Shown: positions 43,788 to 52,789 of the stretch, piece after piece | How positions within the stretch are numbered: the stretch's first letter is position 1 | Layout: each line of letters opens with the position of its first letter | Source of the DNA: Streptomyces bathyalis | Lineage (GTDB): Bacteria; Actinomycetota; Actinomycetes; Streptomycetales; Streptomycetaceae | Reading direction: 5' to 3' | Assembly (NCBI RefSeq): GCF_015910445.1 | Contig: NZ_CP048882.1 | Span: forward strand, 1,798,001 to 1,862,000 | Length of the DNA: 64,000 bases | Position numbers and translations under genes: made by a program | Notes under the pieces: model-generated | Seen by the model: only the letters and a program-made list of their open reading frames with translations | Database searches by the model: none | What the model was told of the DNA's origin: nothing

Positions 43788-44597
43788 CTATTCTTCCACG
43801 TGCTGCCCGGTCGGCCAAAATCGGCCGTCCGGGCCCTCGCTCCAGCCCAGCCGTTCCAGCTCCGCGCGGTCGTGCTTGTCGAGCGAGGCCGGGTCGCAGC
43901 GGGCGATGAGATCGGGCCGGTTCGCGGCCGTGCGGGCCAGCGCCTGGTCCCTGCGCCAGCGGGCGATCCGGCCGTGGTGGCCGCTGAGCAGCACGTCCGG
44001 GATGCCACGGTCCCGCCACTCCGGGGGCTTCGTGTAGACGGGGCCCTCCAGCAGTTGGGCCATCGGCCCTGCCGCGAAGGAATCGTCCTGGTGGGACTCG
44101 GCGTTGCCGAGAACACCCGGCAGCAGGCGGGCGACGGCCTCCACCATGACCAGGACGGGCGCCTCGCCGCCGGCCAGGACGTAGTCGCCGACCGAGACCT
44201 CGCGCACGTCCAGCCGTGAGGCGTACTCGTCGATCACACGGCGGTCGATGCCCTCGTAGCGGGCGGGTGTGAAGACGAGCCACGGGGCTGCGGACAGCTC
44301 CACGGCGAGTTTCTGGTCGAAGCGGCGGCCGCTGGGCGTGGGCACGACGAGCACGGGTGGCGGCTCGGCCGCGCCGATGATCTCGTCGAGCGCCTCGCCC
44401 CACGGCTCCGGCTTCATGACCATGCCGGGGCCGCCGCCGTACGGGGTGTCGTCGACGGTGTGGTGTCTGTCGTGCGTCCAGTTGCGCAGGTCGTGCACGT
44501 GGACGTCGAGCAGGCCGCGGGCACGGGCCTTGCCGACGAGCGAGACGTTCAGCGGCTCCAGGTACTCCGGGAAGATGGTGACGACGTCGATCCTCAC
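43788..44597 (-). CDS. trmD: tRNA (guanine37-N1)-methyltransferase
   Basis: Knotted SPOUT enzyme making m1G37 in tRNA with SAM. 269 residues: [60 protein letters not shown] and [20 protein letters not shown] followed by RLLPGVLGN. The start overlaps the end of rimM by 4 bases. Confidence 0.96.
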   Translation of the reverse strand: MRIDVVTIFPEYLEPLNVSLVGKARARGLLDVHVHDLRNWTHDRHHTVDDTPYGGGPGMVMKPEPWGEALDEIIGAAEPPPVLVVPTPSGRRFDQKLAVELSAAPWLVFTPARYEGIDRRVIDEYASRLDVREVSVGDYVLAGGEAPVLVMVEAVARLLPGVLGNAESHQDDSFAAGPMAQLLEGPVYTKPPEWRDRGIPDVLLSGHHGRIARWRRDQALARTAANRPDLIARCDPASLDKHDRAELERLGWSEGPDGRFWPTGQHVEE

Positions 44598-45151
44598 CGT
44601 CCGCCGTCCTCCGTCTCGCGCTGCTCCTTCTCGCGTGGGCCAGGCTCCTCCAGCAGCCCCGGCGGCGGCTCGATGACGACCCGCTGCGCCTCGAGGTCCA
44701 CCTCGGGGACGATCTCGGTGACGAACGGGATGAGTGCCTCGCTGCCGTCCTCCCGCTTGACCACGAGAAGGTCCTGGCCGGGCGGGTGCGCGACCTCTTC
44801 GATCCGGCCCACGGAGGCACCGTCGCGGGTGACCACGTCGAGGTCGATGAGCTGGTGGTCGTAGAACTCGTCCGGGTCCTCAGGCTGTTCGTCGGGATCG
44901 ACCTCGGCGATGAGCAGCGTGTTGCGCAGGGCCTCCGCCGCGCTGCGGTCCTGGACCCCTTCGAACCGCAGCAGCAGCCGGCCGCTGTGCACACGCCCGC
45001 GCTCGATGGTCAGCGGCTGCGGTCGGGGCGGGTCGGTGGCGAGCACGGCGCCCGGAGCGAGCCTCGACTCCGGTTCGTCCGTGCGCACTTCGACGGTGAC
45101 CTCGCCCTTGATGCCGTGGGCGCGGCCGATGCGTGCGACGACTAGCTGCAC
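44594..45151 (-). CDS. rimM: 16S rRNA processing protein RimM
   Basis: 30S maturation factor of 185 residues. Begins [20 protein letters not shown]; the C-terminal PRC-barrel part includes [20 protein letters not shown] and [20 protein letters not shown], then an acidic tail. GTG 45151 has GGAGAG upstream; longer in-frame extensions upstream were rejected. Confidence 0.95.
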   Translation of the reverse strand: MQLVVARIGRAHGIKGEVTVEVRTDEPESRLAPGAVLATDPPRPQPLTIERGRVHSGRLLLRFEGVQDRSAAEALRNTLLIAEVDPDEQPEDPDEFYDHQLIDLDVVTRDGASVGRIEEVAHPPGQDLLVVKREDGSEALIPFVTEIVPEVDLEAQRVVIEPPPGLLEEPGPREKEQRETEDGGR

Positions 45152-45232
45152 TGTGTCTCTCCGTGCTCGACCTGACTCGACCTGCTCGTGCTGCGTCCGC
45201 CGCGGACCGCGGGAGCGGTGCCCGGACGCGAA

Positions 45233-45270
45233 CACGGGCCGGGGCCGGCCGATGCCGTCCCCGGCCCGTG
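45233..45270 (-). terminator. Perfect hairpin between the KH gene and rimM
   Basis: CACGGGCCGGGG (45233-45244) and CCCCGGCCCGTG (45259-45270) form a 12-bp perfect stem with a 14-base loop in the 142-base gap, possibly a partial terminator separating rpsP-KH from rimM-trmD expression. Confidence 0.6.
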
Positions 45271-45293
45271 CCGGTGCTGTCTTGTGCGGGTGC

Positions 45294-45533
45294 TCAGCGC
45301 ACCTGGTCCACATCGACGAGGTCGACGCGGACACCACGGCCGCCGAGGGCGCTCACGACCGTACGCAGAGCACGCGCGGTGCGGCCACTGCGGCCGATCA
45401 CCTTGCCGAGGTCGTCGGGGTGAACCCGGACCTCGAGCACGCGCCCACGGCGCAAGGTGCGGGCTTCGACCTGCACCTCGTCCGGATTGTCGACGATGCC
45501 CTTCACCAAGTGCTCGAGGGCCTCCTCGAGCAT
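45294..45533 (-). CDS. KH-domain RNA-binding protein (KhpA type)
   Basis: 79 residues comprising a single type II KH domain with the GxxG loop in [20 protein letters not shown]. Such proteins follow rpsP in actinobacteria and bind RNA, in some bacteria together with KhpB/Jag. Two bases separate it from rpsP. Confidence 0.93.
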   Translation of the reverse strand: MLEEALEHLVKGIVDNPDEVQVEARTLRRGRVLEVRVHPDDLGKVIGRSGRTARALRTVVSALGGRGVRVDLVDVDQVR

Positions 45534-45535
45534 GA

Positions 45536-45979
45536 TCAGGCCCCGGTCGACTCAGTGGAGGACTCGGCCTTGTCAGCCTCGTCTGCCTTCTTGTCGGCCT
45601 TCTTGGCCTTCTTGGTGATCGCTTCGCCCTTGGGCTCGTCCGCCGACTCCTTGGCCGCAGCCTCGAAGAGGGCCTTCTTGTCGGCCTTCGGCTCGGCGAC
45701 CTTCATCGGCTCGGGGGCGGGCAGACCCTTGAACTTCTGCCAGTCACCGGTGACCTTGAGGATTGCCGCGACGGGCTCGGTCGGCTGTGCGCCGACACCC
45801 AGCCAGTACTGGACGCGCTCCGAGTCGACCTCGATGCGCGACGGGTTCTGCACCGGGTGGTACAGGCCGATCTCCTCGATGGCGCGGCCGTCACGGCGCG
45901 TGCGGGAGTCGGCGACGATGATGCGGTAGTGCGGCGAGCGGATCTTGCCCAGTCGCTTCAGCTTGATCTTGACTGCCAC
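45536..45979 (-). CDS. rpsP: 30S ribosomal protein S16
   Basis: 147 residues. Begins [20 protein letters not shown] with [20 protein letters not shown] next. The conserved part ends near residue 85; a Lys/Ala/Glu-rich extension of about 60 residues follows, common in Streptomyces S16. GTG 45979, GGAG about 11 bases upstream. Confidence 0.96.
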   Translation of the reverse strand: MAVKIKLKRLGKIRSPHYRIIVADSRTRRDGRAIEEIGLYHPVQNPSRIEVDSERVQYWLGVGAQPTEPVAAILKVTGDWQKFKGLPAPEPMKVAEPKADKKALFEAAAKESADEPKGEAITKKAKKADKKADEADKAESSTESTGA

Positions 45980-46172
45980 TGCTGTGGTGTCTCCTGGTCT
46001 TGACGTGGGTGGACACAACGGGTGACCACGTGGGGTTGCGGTACCCGGAGGTCCGATGGACGCGTCAGCCGTAGGAGAGAGGGGTCCTTTGCGACTGTCG
46101 AGTACAGCGCACCATGATGCCACACGCGACGCGCCCGGCCGAACCCGCATCCGGACCCGCTCATGGTGCACA

Positions 46173-46208
46173 ACTGCCGGGGCGGTACGGCGAACCCGCC
46201 CCGGCAGT
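46173..46208 (-). terminator. Terminator hairpin after the SprT-like gene
   Basis: ACTGCCGGGGCGG (46173-46185) and CCGCCCCGGCAGT (46196-46208) form a perfect 13-bp stem with a 10-base loop, 18 bases after the stop of the SprT-like gene. Confidence 0.75.
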
Positions 46209-46226
46209 CAGTGGTCTCGTCAGGCC

Positions 46227-46871
46227 TCAGCCGACCGCGGCCACGGCTTCGACCCTGTCCTCCCCGGAGTCCGAGGAAGCGCTGCGCTCCACCGGGGTGT
46301 CCGGGATGCTGAACGGCTTGCCACACGCTCCGCACATGATCGGCGCCTGCGCCAGCACCGACGGGACCACGCGCACGTTCCGCCCGCAGTCGCAGACGGC
46401 CTTGACGCGCACACCGCCGCCACTGGAGCCGTGACGGGCCGCGGGGCCGCGGAAGCTTCCGCCGCCGTCCGTCCCGGTCGCGGCGTTGTACGCCTTCAGT
46501 GCGCGCTCGAGACGCTCGATGGTCGGCCGGTAGCGCCGCCTGGTGTCGGGAGAGGGCACCACGAGCGAGAAGCCGCTGCTCGCGTGGGGCTCCTCCGGAT
46601 GCGACAGGCCCAACTCCTCGGCGACGGCGAGGAATCTGCGGTTGTGGTAGCGGCCCGCGCGCGAGGTGTCTCTGATACCGCGCGCGGCGGCGATTCCGTG
46701 GACGGCCTCGTGAAGAAGCCTCTCGAAGGAGAGCCCGTCGCCGCATGCGGACGAGGACTCTCCGATCAGCGATTCGGGCGCGGCCAGATCCGGCAGCTCG
46801 GGGTGGTGCCTCTGAATATCCGCCCAGGCAGCTGCCAGCTCGGCGGCGAGAACTGGTGGTGTCGTGCTCAC
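46227..46871 (-). CDS. SprT-like zinc metalloprotease-fold protein
   Basis: 214 residues. The HExxH-type motif HEAVH occurs in LLHEAVHGIAAARGIRDTSR and is followed by GRYHNRRFLAVAEELGL, as in SprT/Spartan-like proteins. A C-terminal zinc ribbon is formed by VCDCGR and CGACGK. GTG 46871 (MSTTPPVLAAEL) matches the start I recall for relatives, though no strong ribosome-binding site is seen. Upstream neighbour of the rpsP operon; substrate unknown. Divergent from the yhf operon. Confidence 0.82.
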   Translation of the reverse strand: MSTTPPVLAAELAAAWADIQRHHPELPDLAAPESLIGESSSACGDGLSFERLLHEAVHGIAAARGIRDTSRAGRYHNRRFLAVAEELGLSHPEEPHASSGFSLVVPSPDTRRRYRPTIERLERALKAYNAATGTDGGGSFRGPAARHGSSGGGVRVKAVCDCGRNVRVVPSVLAQAPIMCGACGKPFSIPDTPVERSASSDSGEDRVEAVAAVG

Positions 46872-47166
46872 GTCGTACACAACGAGTCGGACCGCCTCAG
46901 TGTTCCGATTCCGGGACAACCTAAGTAATTTGCACGTACCGGTCAGTTGCGACGGTGTCGCTCCAGCCGGGCGAGAACCCGCTCAGCCCGGCCATCCCGG
47001 ACGTACCTCCGAAGAGGTCCGTCGGGAGCGATCGGTACACCTCGGTGACCATACCGACATTCCCCGGTGCGATGTGCACCGGGGCGGCCCCTGCGACCAG
47101 GGAGAGAGCAGGATCACGTACCGGCACCCGTTGGCAATATCCAGGATTCTGGATATTATCCGCCGC
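46872..47166. promoter_or_regulatory. Divergent promoter region, SprT-like gene / yhf operon
   Basis: 295 bases without a gene, locally AT-richer near 46900-46935. It must contain the divergent promoters. The yhfZ-proximal end carries the palindrome described separately at 47136-47157. Confidence 0.55.
47136..47157. promoter_or_regulatory. Perfect palindromic operator before yhfZ
   Basis: AATATCCAG (47136-47144) and CTGGATATT (47149-47157) form a perfect 9-bp inverted repeat around GATT. It ends nine bases before the yhfZ start and is strongly AT-rich for this genome, as expected for an operator of the GntR-type regulator encoded immediately downstream. Confidence 0.75.
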
Positions 47167-48108
47167 ATGATCAGTGGCGCCGACGAGCGCTTCCTCACCC
47201 GCAACGGCATGGCAGCACGTCAGCTGGCCGCACTGCTGCTGAATCACGAAGCGGACACACGTCTTCCACGTCTGCGTGACTTCGCCGGCGAATTGAAGGT
47301 GGGGAACGGGACGGTACAGGCGGGGCTGCAACTCCTGGAGGAGGCCGGGGCCGTCGAGACCAGGGCCCGCGGTCACCTCGGCACGTTCCTCGTGCACGCC
47401 GACCGGGCCATACTGTGGCGGCTCGCAGGCCTCGGCACACTCCTCGCGGCGATGCCCCTGCCGTACTCCCACCGGTACGAGGGCCTGGCCACCGGGCTCA
47501 GGGCCGCCTTCGAGCAGGCCGGAGCCCCGTTCGCCATCACCTTCATGCGGGGCGCCTCCACGCGGCTCGGCGCACTTCTGGAGGGCAAGGCCGATCTCGT
47601 CGTGCTCTCGCGCTTCGCCGCCGACCGGATCGCCGAGGACCATCCGGTCGAGCTGGTCGCCGACCTGGGGCCGGGCACGTACGTGGGATCCCACGGACTT
47701 CTGCTGCGTCGCGGGACCGCGCTGGGGACGAAGGGGCTGCGCGTCGCCGTCGACTCCTCCTCCGAGGACCTGCGGATGCTGGCGGCAAGGGCGTTCGCCC
47801 GGCGTGAGGACATCGAGTGGGTGGAGTCCTCGTACATGCAGCTGCGGGAGCTCTTCGCGCAGGGCCGGGTCGACGCCACCGTGTGGAATCTCGACGAGGT
47901 CCGCGACCACCTGGGCCCGGACGTCGAAGTCCTGCCGCTGGACGAGGAGATCACCAGCGAGCTCGCGTCGCGGAACTCCAGCGCCGCGCTGATCGGGCGG
48001 ACCGGGGAATCGTCCGCACTCGACGCCGTGCGGGCCTCGCTGGACTTCGGGATGGTGACCGACGTGCAGGGAGAGGTCCTGCGGGGCGAACGCGTGCCGT
48101 TGTACTGA
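47167..48108 (+). CDS. yhfZ: YhfZ-type GntR-like transcriptional regulator
   Basis: 313 residues. N-terminal winged helix (RLPRLRDFAGELKVGNGTVQ then AGLQLLEEAGAVETRARGHLG), followed by a periplasmic-binding-protein-like ligand domain (LPYSHRYEGLATGLRAAFEQ, LLEGKADLVVLSRFAAD, GLRVAVDSSSEDLRMLAARA). E. coli YhfZ has this architecture and heads the yhf operon. ATG 47167 directly follows the palindromic operator; there is no clear ribosome-binding site between them. Probably represses the operon and itself, with a small ligand as inducer. Confidence 0.85.
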   Translation: MISGADERFLTRNGMAARQLAALLLNHEADTRLPRLRDFAGELKVGNGTVQAGLQLLEEAGAVETRARGHLGTFLVHADRAILWRLAGLGTLLAAMPLPYSHRYEGLATGLRAAFEQAGAPFAITFMRGASTRLGALLEGKADLVVLSRFAADRIAEDHPVELVADLGPGTYVGSHGLLLRRGTALGTKGLRVAVDSSSEDLRMLAARAFARREDIEWVESSYMQLRELFAQGRVDATVWNLDEVRDHLGPDVEVLPLDEEITSELASRNSSAALIGRTGESSALDAVRASLDFGMVTDVQGEVLRGERVPLY

Positions 48109-48226
48109 CAGTTGGCGCCTGCCTCCTCACCTCCTGCCGCTTTCGTCGCCCGTCGCCTCACCCCCCGTACCGGCTGATCGGCACGAACGGGCGAAAGAAA
48201 GAACGACGCCGGGTCTCCTCAAAAAG

Positions 48227-48236
48227 CAGAATCCTG
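48227..48236. promoter_or_regulatory. Second operator-like core before yhfY
   Basis: CAGAATCCTG here is the exact reverse complement of CAGGATTCTG, the centre of the palindrome at 47136-47157. It is flanked by AT-rich bases (AAAAAG and ATTATTG) and lies 43 bases before the yhfY start in the 170-base yhfZ-yhfY gap, suggesting a second regulator site. Confidence 0.5.
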
Positions 48237-48278
48237 ATTATTGTCGTGGCCGCTGATCGTGCAGCGGAAGGATGGGTC

Positions 48279-48728
48279 ATGCAGGAGAAGCTGGAGGAGA
48301 AACTCGCTCTCCGGATCCAGTTGTTCCGGGAGACCGGTCAAGTACGCGCGGAAGTGGCCGACTTCGTCGAAGGCGAGCTGAAGGGCCTGGCCCGCGCGGG
48401 ACTCCCCGTCTCCGAGGAGACCGCCGGCATGCTCACAAGCCATCTGATGATGGCCCTGAACCGGCTGCTGAACGGCGAGTCCCTCGACGACCCCGCCGCC
48501 GGAGAACAGATGGCCGCCGAACTGGCCGACAGGCCCGACGCCGTAGGCCTGGCACAGCAGATCGCCGCACGGGCCGAACGCGACCTCGGCACTGCGGCGC
48601 TCCCCGAATCCGAGACGGGCTACCTGGCCATGCACCTGGCCGTCCTGGCGGCCCGGAACCCGGCGGCGGCCGTGCGCGAGAGCGTGCGGGACGCCGCGTC
48701 CGCAGAGCAGAACGGAGGCCGGCCATGA
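48279..48728 (+). CDS. yhfY: YhfY-type PRD domain protein
   Basis: 149 residues forming one PTS-regulation-like (PRD) domain: QLFRETGQVRAEVADFVEGE at the start and ETGYLAMHLAVLAARNP near the end, with a conserved-looking His. E. coli YhfY is a lone PRD protein in the same operon. ATG 48279 follows GGAAGG. The TGA overlaps the start of the next gene as ATGA. Confidence 0.83.
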   Translation: MQEKLEEKLALRIQLFRETGQVRAEVADFVEGELKGLARAGLPVSEETAGMLTSHLMMALNRLLNGESLDDPAAGEQMAAELADRPDAVGLAQQIAARAERDLGTAALPESETGYLAMHLAVLAARNPAAAVRESVRDAASAEQNGGRP

Positions 48729-49084
48729 CGAAGATCCTCACCGGAGGGGTCGGCAAGGTCCAAGTCGCCGACGCCCTGGGAGACCTGGGCCTCGGCGACC
48801 TGGAGGTCACCGTCTCCAGCGACATGGATGCGGCGATGAAGCTGCGCGCCGGGCAGGCCGACTACTACCTCGGCACCTGCCACACCGGTGCGGGAGCCTC
48901 CCTCGGGGTGCTGCTCGGCGTGCTGGGCAGCGGCACGTGCCACACCTTCGGGCGCGGCATCCCCACCGACGCGGAGGTGACCGCGCTGCTCGAGGACGGA
49001 AAGAAGGTCTTCGGCTTCGGCATGGACCAGATCTCCGAGACCGCACCCGTCATCGCGCGGGCCATCGCCGCGCACACCCGCTGA
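48725..49084 (+). CDS. yhfU: YhfU family protein (DUF2620)
   Basis: 119 residues, alpha/beta, Gly-rich: KILTGGVGKVQVADALGDLG, ADYYLGTCHTGAGASLGVLL and GSGTCHTFGRGIPTDAEV. Two Cys-His pairs (TCHTGAG, TCHTFG) are notable and could bind metal or form a catalytic site. Function unknown. Overlaps yhfY by four bases; 25 bases before yhfT. Confidence 0.83.
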   Translation: MTKILTGGVGKVQVADALGDLGLGDLEVTVSSDMDAAMKLRAGQADYYLGTCHTGAGASLGVLLGVLGSGTCHTFGRGIPTDAEVTALLEDGKKVFGFGMDQISETAPVIARAIAAHTR

Positions 49085-49109
49085 CCGCCGGACCCGAAGG
49101 AGCACCCCC

Positions 49110-50510
49110 GTGAGCACCGTTCTGGCCGGCGCGCTGAGCGCAGGCGAACAAGGCCTCGACTTCTCTCTCGCGCAGAAGACGACCGTCATCCTCCTGTGCG
49201 CGCTGACCGCGCTCATATCCCACCTGGCGCTGGCCGTCTTCAACGACGGCGTACGTCCGTTCATGCTCGACTTCATCCAGGGCCGCAGCAACCGCAGCGC
49301 CACCACGGCGGTCTCCTTCGGCCTCTCCGCGGGCTTCATATTCGGGCTCGGCGCGCCGATGGCGCTGTCCACCGGAGTGCTCAACCCGTGGCTGCTCTTC
49401 CTCCCGACCGACGTGCTCGGGCTCCTCGCGCCGAAGAAGTGGCTCGCTCCCCTGCTGGGCGGCGCCTGGGGCGCGCTCGTCGTCTTCGGACTCAACGGGG
49501 CCAACGACATCGCGCACGATCTGCCGGTCGACTTCCTGACAGCCATGCAGCAGATGGCCACCCCGATCCTCTTCCTCTTCACGCTCTTCCCGGTGCTCGC
49601 GATCACCAGGCAGTTCGGCAAGCTCCGCGGCGGCATCGCCGGAGTCGTGGAACTCGCGCTCGTGATCCTCACGATGAAGCTGTGGCCCGATGTGTTCCCC
49701 GGAGCGGCGGCGATGGCCGTGGGCGTGGTCATGCTCATCGGGTTCGCGACCGCCAAGGACATGCGGCAGCGGCGGGCGGACCGGGAGGAGAAGGCCAAGG
49801 CCGAGGTCTCCGAGGGCAAGGACGCCTCGACCGGGCCCGAACGGCCCGTCACCGAGGCCGAGTTGGAAGATCCGATGCTGTCGCTCTTCAGCGCGAGCGC
49901 CACCCGGCTGCGCAAGCATCTGCCGCTGTTCATGGTGCTGGGCGCGGGGGTGTGTCTGCTGGCGCAGATGCACGTGTTCGGCGGCGGCGAGGCCACGAGC
50001 TTCCTCATAGCCAAGGAGGACTACACGGGCGCCGCCCAGGTGGACTTCTACCGCGTCTTCGGCTTCATTCCGCTGATCGCCACCACCGCGCTCGCCTCCG
50101 GCGCGTACGCGATCGCGGGCTTCACCTTCGTCTACCCCGTCGGATATCTGCTGCCGAGCCCGTGGCTGGCGCTGCTCGCCGGTGCGGCCATCTTCGCCAT
50201 CGAGGTGCTGGCCCTGTCATGGATCGGCAGGATGCTGGGGCGCCTGCCGTCCGTACGCGACTCCTCCGAACACCTGCGGAACGCGATCAGCGAGAGCCTC
50301 TGGCTGGCGATCCTCTTCGGCTCGCTGCTGGCGGCCAACACCATGGGCGGCGGGCTCGGCATCCTCATCGTGGGCGGCCTCTACCTGCTCAACGAGGCGA
50401 TGGGACGGGTCGTGGTGCGCATGGCGGCCGCGCCGGCCGCCGTCCTCGTGGGCGGAGTGCTGCTCAATCTTCTGTACTGGCTGGACCTGTTCACCCCCGT
50501 CAAGAGCTGA
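49110..50510 (+). CDS. yhfT: YhfT family membrane transporter-like protein
   Basis: 466 residues with about 10-12 membrane helices (LLCALTALISHLALAVF, GFIFGLGAPMALSTGV, LPLFMVLGAGVCLLAQ, FGFIPLIATTALASGAYAIA, GGGLGILIVGGLYLL). A charged cytoplasmic loop occupies about residues 215-255. GTG 49110 follows AAGGAG. It is the only multi-spanning protein of the operon and the likely importer of its substrate; substrate unknown. Confidence 0.83.
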   Translation: MSTVLAGALSAGEQGLDFSLAQKTTVILLCALTALISHLALAVFNDGVRPFMLDFIQGRSNRSATTAVSFGLSAGFIFGLGAPMALSTGVLNPWLLFLPTDVLGLLAPKKWLAPLLGGAWGALVVFGLNGANDIAHDLPVDFLTAMQQMATPILFLFTLFPVLAITRQFGKLRGGIAGVVELALVILTMKLWPDVFPGAAAMAVGVVMLIGFATAKDMRQRRADREEKAKAEVSEGKDASTGPERPVTEAELEDPMLSLFSASATRLRKHLPLFMVLGAGVCLLAQMHVFGGGEATSFLIAKEDYTGAAQVDFYRVFGFIPLIATTALASGAYAIAGFTFVYPVGYLLPSPWLALLAGAAIFAIEVLALSWIGRMLGRLPSVRDSSEHLRNAISESLWLAILFGSLLAANTMGGGLGILIVGGLYLLNEAMGRVVVRMAAAPAAVLVGGVLLNLLYWLDLFTPVKS

Positions 50511-50554
50511 CGGGGCCGGTCGTCCAGGCACCGGCCGGGAAGGCAGCACCGACC

Positions 50555-51517
50555 ATGTACGAGCAGCGTCCTGTGCACCCGCTCCGCACCGTCTCCGGGC
50601 CGCTTGAAGCAGCGCGGGTGCGCGGGCCGGTCCTGGCGCATGAGCATCTGGCGCTGGACCTCTCGAGCGGCGGAGACCCCACAGCCGTGCTCGACGACCG
50701 GCATCGCGGGGCCGTCACCGCCGAACTGGCCGCTCTGCGCGAGGAGTTCGGCCTCGGCCTCGTCGTGGAGCTGACATGCCGGGGCATGGGCCGGGACGTG
50801 GCGGCACTGGTGCGGATCTCGCGGGAGTCGGGCGTCGCGGTCGTGGTGGGCACGGGCTGGTACTACGAACGCTTCCACCCGGCCGGGACCGCGGGAGCCG
50901 GAGTCGACGAGCTCACCGAGGTGCTGGTCCGCGAGATCGAGGGCGGGATCGACGGCACGGGCGTACGCCCCGGTGTCATCGGCGAGGCGGGCAGCCACGG
51001 CGACGCGCCCAGCGGCCAGGAGGTCCTGACGCTCACCGCTGCCGCACGCGCCGCCAAGTCGACCGGGCTGCCGGTCGCGACGCACGCCCAGCTCGGACGC
51101 GGCGGCCCCGCACAGCTGGAGCTGCTGACCGGGGCGGGCCTGGAGCCGCACCGCGTGAGCATCGGCCACCAGGACCTGCTGGACGACGCGGGGGTCCACC
51201 GCGAGCTGGCCGCGGAAGGCGCGTACGTCGCCTTCGACACCGTCGGCAAGGAGAACTACGTCAGCGACGACGCACGGCTGCGGCTGCTGCTCGCGCTCCT
51301 GGAGGCAGGGCACGCCGACCGGGTGCTGCTCAGCTGCGACATCTCGCGGTACGGCTATCTCACGAGCAAGGGCGGCACCGGGTACGGCCACCTCTTCCGC
51401 TCGTTCCTTCCGCGCCTGCGCGCGGCGGGAGCCGACGACGCCCTGATCGATCTGCTGACCCGGCGCAATCCGCTGCGCTTCCTCACGGGCGGCACGAGCG
51501 ACGACGAGGAGCTGTGA
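50555..51517 (+). CDS. php: Phosphotriesterase homology protein
   Basis: 320 residues, amidohydrolase fold with a binuclear metal centre. Ligands visible: H29 and H31 in AHEHLALDL, Glu in GEAGSHG (in place of the carboxylated Lys of true phosphotriesterases), His in ATHAQLG, His in IGHQDLL, Asp in SCDISRYGY. E. coli Php has this type of site; relatives act as lactonases or on phosphosugars. Located mid-operon, one base before yhfS. Confidence 0.87.
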   Translation: MYEQRPVHPLRTVSGPLEAARVRGPVLAHEHLALDLSSGGDPTAVLDDRHRGAVTAELAALREEFGLGLVVELTCRGMGRDVAALVRISRESGVAVVVGTGWYYERFHPAGTAGAGVDELTEVLVREIEGGIDGTGVRPGVIGEAGSHGDAPSGQEVLTLTAAARAAKSTGLPVATHAQLGRGGPAQLELLTGAGLEPHRVSIGHQDLLDDAGVHRELAAEGAYVAFDTVGKENYVSDDARLRLLLALLEAGHADRVLLSCDISRYGYLTSKGGTGYGHLFRSFLPRLRAAGADDALIDLLTRRNPLRFLTGGTSDDEEL

Positions 51518-51518
51518 G

Positions 51519-52646
51519 ATGAGGCCGCCACGACTTCCGCGGACGTTCCCGCTTCCCACCGTGCCGCTGGAGGAGGCCGTACAGGAGCAGTCCCGGCTTC
51601 TGGAGTGCACGGCGCGGCACTTCGAGGGCACGCAGCTCTTCGAGGCGGACGCCGGTGTGGTGCCCGGACCGGGCAGGCCGCGCACGACCGCCCGCGTGGA
51701 GGCGGTACTGGCGGACTTCTTCGGAGCCGGAGCGGCGGCGCTCGTGCAGGGCGCGGGCACCGGAGCGATCCGCAGCGCCCTCGGCGCGGTGCTCACCGCG
51801 GGCGACCCCCTGCTCATCCACCGCGCCCCCGTCTACCGCACCACCGCGGTCACGCTGCGCGGGCTGGGCGTCCGCACCCACGAGGCTGACTTCAACGACC
51901 GGACGGCACTCGAATCCGCCCTGGCGAGCGGCGAGTTCCGCCACGCCTACGTCCAGCACTCCCGGCAACGCCTCGGAGACTCCTACGACCTGCGAGAGGT
52001 GGTCGAGCTGTGCCGGGCGGCAGGAGTCCGCACGGTCGTCGACGACAACTACACGGTCTTCCGGGTGCCGGTGAGCGGCGTCGGGATGGGCGCCGAGGTC
52101 TCGTGCTTCTCGCTGTTCAAGCTGCACGGCCCCGAGGGTGTGGGCGCCGTCGTCGGCTCGCGGGAGATCGTCGGGCAGGTGCACGCCGACAACTACTCGG
52201 GCGGTGGCCAGGTCCAGGGTCACCAGGCGCTGGACGCGCTGCGGGCACTGACGCACGTACCGGTGATGTGGGCGCTGCAGTCGCGGACGGGCACCGAGAT
52301 CGCCGAACGGCTGGAGGCGGGCGAGGTTCCCGGCGTGGCGGAGGTGCGCATCGCCAACGTGCAGGACCGCGCCCTGGTGGTACGCCTGGACCGGCCGCTG
52401 GCCCGCGAACTGCCCGCGTACGCCGCGCGGTACGGGGCGGCCCCGTACCCGGTCGGCGCCAACTCGCGCTACGAGGTGGCCCCGTTGTTCTACCGCATGT
52501 CCTCCTCGTCCCTGGACGACGAACCCCGGCTCGCCGACTGGACGGTGCGGATCAACCCGATGCGGGCGGGCGCCGATCTCGTCCTGGACATCCTCCGCCG
52601 CGCGCTGGAGGACCTGTACACCGCACACGGGACGGGAGGGAGCTGA
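51519..52646 (+). CDS. yhfS: YhfS-type PLP-dependent aminotransferase-fold enzyme
   Basis: 375 residues of the fold-type I PLP family. ALVQGAGTGAIRSALGAVL binds the phosphate, VVDDNYTVFR supplies the ring-contacting Asp, and K201 in FSLFKLHGPEG is the likely Schiff-base lysine. E. coli YhfS is the equivalent. Could be a transaminase, lyase or racemase. ATG 51519 is one base after the php stop (TGAGATG). Confidence 0.85.
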   Translation: MRPPRLPRTFPLPTVPLEEAVQEQSRLLECTARHFEGTQLFEADAGVVPGPGRPRTTARVEAVLADFFGAGAAALVQGAGTGAIRSALGAVLTAGDPLLIHRAPVYRTTAVTLRGLGVRTHEADFNDRTALESALASGEFRHAYVQHSRQRLGDSYDLREVVELCRAAGVRTVVDDNYTVFRVPVSGVGMGAEVSCFSLFKLHGPEGVGAVVGSREIVGQVHADNYSGGGQVQGHQALDALRALTHVPVMWALQSRTGTEIAERLEAGEVPGVAEVRIANVQDRALVVRLDRPLARELPAYAARYGAAPYPVGANSRYEVAPLFYRMSSSSLDDEPRLADWTVRINPMRAGADLVLDILRRALEDLYTAHGTGGS

Positions 52647-52789
52647 CGCCGAGCCGGCACCGATCCGTCCGCGACGCGGGCCCGGGCCCTGTTCAGGCAC
52701 ATGCGCCGGCCCACGTCCCGCCGACCGTCTCCGTACCGACCACGCGCAGACCACGGTCACGACCGTCCAGCCGTCCCGAAGGGCCGATC

